A stretch of 64,000 nucleotides of DNA from MED-G116 sp038147495 (GTDB taxonomy: Bacteria > Pseudomonadota > Alphaproteobacteria > Puniceispirillales > Puniceispirillaceae): assembly GCA_038147495.1 (NCBI GenBank), contig JAYQTT010000014.1, forward strand, positions 3,142-67,141, read 5' to 3'. The notes under the pieces are model-generated. The model saw nothing but the letters and a program-made list of their open reading frames with translations, did not search any database and was not told the origin of the DNA. The position numbers were made by a program, and so were the translations under genes. How positions within the stretch are numbered: position 1 is the first letter of the stretch; every line of letters starts with the position of its first letter. This document shows, in pieces, positions 62,042 through 64,000 of the stretch.

Positions 62042-64000
62042 ATGACTGCAAATTTCGTCCATTTACGTCTTCACACTTCCTATTCGTTGACCGAGTCAAC
62101 ATTGCGGATCAAGGATCTTGTTGGGTTGATCGCCGCCGATCAACAGCCAGCTGCTGCTATTACCGACACCAACAACATGTTTGGCGCACTCGAATTTGCG
62201 CAAACGCTTGCAGGAGCGGGTATCCAGCCGATCATGGGCACCCAGATCACTATTTCCGACGCTGAAGGGCAAGGTGAGGTGGTTTTGCTGGCGCAAACCG
62301 AACGTGGTTATCGAAATATCTCGGTTCTTTTGTCAAAAACACTGCTTTCGGCCGATGCAACCGGGGAGCCTGTGTGTCCCCTGTCTGATTTGCGTTCTTT
62401 GAGTGATGATGTTTTGCTGCTTGGTGGCGGTGCGTTGGCCGGGTTCATTGGCCGCCCGGCATCTGAAGGGCGGGAGAGCTTGGCGTCTAATCGGGCGTCT
62501 GTTTTGGCTGAAATTTTTCCGGGTCGGGCCTACATTGAACTTCAACGTCACGGGTTGACTGCAGAGATGATTGCCGAACCACATCTTCTCGATATTGCCG
62601 ACCGGCTAGACTTACCGCTTGTTGCTACAAATGACTGCCGATTTGAAAATGCAGGAATGAGTCAACCGCATGACACACTGGTCTGTATTGGTAGTGGACG
62701 GAAATTTTCTGAAGAAAACAGGCCTCGGTTCTCGCAAGAGCATTACTTCAAATCTGCAAGGCAAATGTCTGAATTATTTTCAGATATCCCTGAAGCCATC
62801 AACAACAGCATAGTGATTGCCCAACGGTGCAGTGTGATGGCGGTAACGCGCGAACCAATATTGCCAGCCTTTGATACCAAAGACGGCCGAAGTGAGTCCG
62901 AGGAATTGGCAGTTCAGGCTCAATCGGGGCTGGCAGCTCGGCTGGAAGCACGTTTCAATGGTGATCGTGGTAATGAAGCGGCACGTGTCGCCGTCGCAAA
63001 GCCCTATAACGATCGGTTGGAATTTGAGCTTGGTATCATCAATCAAATGGGCTTTCCAGGCTACTTCCTGATTGTTGCTGACTTCATCCAATGGGCAAAG
63101 GCGCAGAATATCCCGGTGGGGCCGGGCCGGGGCTCTGGCGCCGGATCGCTGGTTGCCTGGGCGTTATCAATTACTGACCTGGATCCGATCAAATGGGGTT
63201 TACTGTTTGAACGATTCTTGAATCCCGAACGGATCTCGATGCCGGACTTTGATATAGATTTCTGCCAAGACCGACGTGATGAGGTTATCAGCTATGTTCA
63301 GCGCAAATATGGGCATGACAAGGTGGCGCAGATTATTACCTTTGGGTCGTTGCAGGCGCGCGCAGCTCTTCGCGACGTCGGGCGTGTCTTTGAAATGCCC
63401 TATACTCAGGTTGATCGAATTGCTAAATTGGTCCCGAACAATCCAGCGAAACCAACGACGATTGCGCAGGCGCTAGCGTCTGAGGATGAGTTAAGTAAGC
63501 AACGTCGCGATGATGAACAGGTGGCCGATCTCATCGACGTATCTATGAAGTTAGAGGGGTTGTACAGACACGCATCCACACATGCTGCTGGACTTGTCAT
63601 CGGCGATCGACCACTTGCTGAGTTGGTACCATTATATCGTGATCCACGCTCCGAAATGCCCGTTACCCAGTTCAATATGAAATGGGTAGAAAAAGCTGGT
63701 TTGGTTAAATTTGACTTCCTTGGGTTGAAAACCTTGACGGTACTGCATAGAGCAGTCGGATTCATCGCGCAGCGAGGCATTCAACTCGATCTGGCTGCAA
63801 TTCCGCTCGACGATGCGTGTACATTTGAGATGTTATCAAGGGGCGATACAGTCGGTGTTTTCCAGCTTGAATCAAGCGGCATGCGCGATGTTCTGCGTGG
63901 CCTCAAGCCTGACCGGTTTGAAGATATTATTGCGGTTGTCGCACTCTATCGCCCAGGTCCTATGGAAAACATCAAGGATTATATTGCGCGGAAACATGAC
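62042..64000 (+). CDS. dnaE: DnaE, DNA polymerase III alpha subunit (5' part, runs off the window)
   Basis: This is the replicative polymerase catalytic subunit. About 653 residues are present and the frame is open to the last base, so the 3' half lies outside. The N-terminal PHP domain reads FVHLRLHTSYSLTESTLRIKDLV, with AITDTNNMFG and GIQPIMGTQ. The polymerase palm has GPGRGSGAGSLVAW and the metal-binding MPDFDIDF with two aspartates. YRHASTHAAGLVIG and GVFQLESSGMRDVLR follow. The ATG at 62042 has AGAGGA only 14 bases upstream, so it is a fair but not certain start. The order lolC-lolD-dnaE is seen in other alphaproteobacteria. Confidence 0.95.
   Translation, partial: MTANFVHLRLHTSYSLTESTLRIKDLVGLIAADQQPAAAITDTNNMFGALEFAQTLAGAGIQPIMGTQITISDAEGQGEVVLLAQTERGYRNISVLLSKTLLSADATGEPVCPLSDLRSLSDDVLLLGGGALAGFIGRPASEGRESLASNRASVLAEIFPGRAYIELQRHGLTAEMIAEPHLLDIADRLDLPLVATNDCRFENAGMSQPHDTLVCIGSGRKFSEENRPRFSQEHYFKSARQMSELFSDIPEAINNSIVIAQRCSVMAVTREPILPAFDTKDGRSESEELAVQAQSGLAARLEARFNGDRGNEAARVAVAKPYNDRLEFELGIINQMGFPGYFLIVADFIQWAKAQNIPVGPGRGSGAGSLVAWALSITDLDPIKWGLLFERFLNPERISMPDFDIDFCQDRRDEVISYVQRKYGHDKVAQIITFGSLQARAALRDVGRVFEMPYTQVDRIAKLVPNNPAKPTTIAQALASEDELSKQRRDDEQVADLIDVSMKLEGLYRHASTHAAGLVIGDRPLAELVPLYRDPRSEMPVTQFNMKWVEKAGLVKFDFLGLKTLTVLHRAVGFIAQRGIQLDLAAIPLDDACTFEMLSRGDTVGVFQLESSGMRDVLRGLKPDRFEDIIAVVALYRPGPMENIKDYIARKHD

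Noticed and set aside
1..64000. CRISPR array, prophage, toxin-antitoxin or insertion sequence
   Set aside because: No regularly spaced repeats, integrases, transposases or phage structural genes were seen on either strand. The window is a cobalamin and housekeeping region.

Overview
The window is mostly chromosome of an alphaproteobacterium. The best guess is a marine SAR116-like (Puniceispirillaceae) lineage. This rests on short DUF2842 and DUF2062 genes, a long-form HPF, and the core order folK-rpoZ-relA/spoT-DUF2062-pdxJ-acpS-lepB-rnc-era-recO-parC. Base composition is around 50-55% G+C in lines counted by eye. The assignment is an inference; no 16S rRNA or other decisive marker is present.

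Bases 1-3329 do not match the rest. They are much richer in G+C and carry three aromatic-ring catabolism genes: a LigB-type extradiol dioxygenase, a cupin gentisate-type dioxygenase and an FAD monooxygenase. All three are broken by frameshifts, and the monooxygenase is cut at about 3329. At that point the sequence switches in mid-codon context into the 3' half of a cyclopropane-fatty-acid-synthase-like methyltransferase. The simplest reading is a chimeric join.

3330-5702 is the remnant of a methyltransferase / DUF3833 / NTF2-like / short-chain dehydrogenase cluster of the kind linked to ECF-sigma singlet-oxygen responses. It is followed by an amino-acid:sodium symporter and a Rhizobium-type asparaginase.

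8785-29085 is a nearly complete cobalamin (vitamin B12) locus. A classical cobalamin riboswitch controls a HupE-like cobalt transporter. Then come cobW-cobN-cobO-cobQ, cobD (reverse), DUF6732-cbiX-cobH-cobL-cobI-cbiG/cobJ-cobM behind a second riboswitch-like leader, cobA-cobB (reverse) and cbiD-cobK. The nucleotide-loop genes cobC-cobS-cobT-cobU lie 7 kb further on at 36290-39327. The enzyme set mixes early-cobalt markers (CbiX, CbiG, CbiD) with a late-insertion chelatase subunit (CobN).

29107-35426 holds a thiolase and a fused hydratase/dehydrogenase for fatty-acid or acyl-CoA oxidation, two transporters, a SprT-like protease and a probable 2-oxoglutarate oxygenase. 39450-57408 holds housekeeping genes: a dehydratase, dapA, smpB, uracil-DNA glycosylase, the folK-to-parC core, arginyl/leucyl-transferase, threonine dehydratase and hemB. 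57464-64000 holds an acyl-CoA hydrolase, proS, lolC-lolD and the 5' part of dnaE.

Several host genes carry single-base indels, mostly in homopolymers (symporter, hemB, the acyl-CoA hydrolase, proS). These look like consensus errors from long reads rather than gene decay. No tRNA, rRNA, CRISPR array, insertion sequence or prophage was seen.
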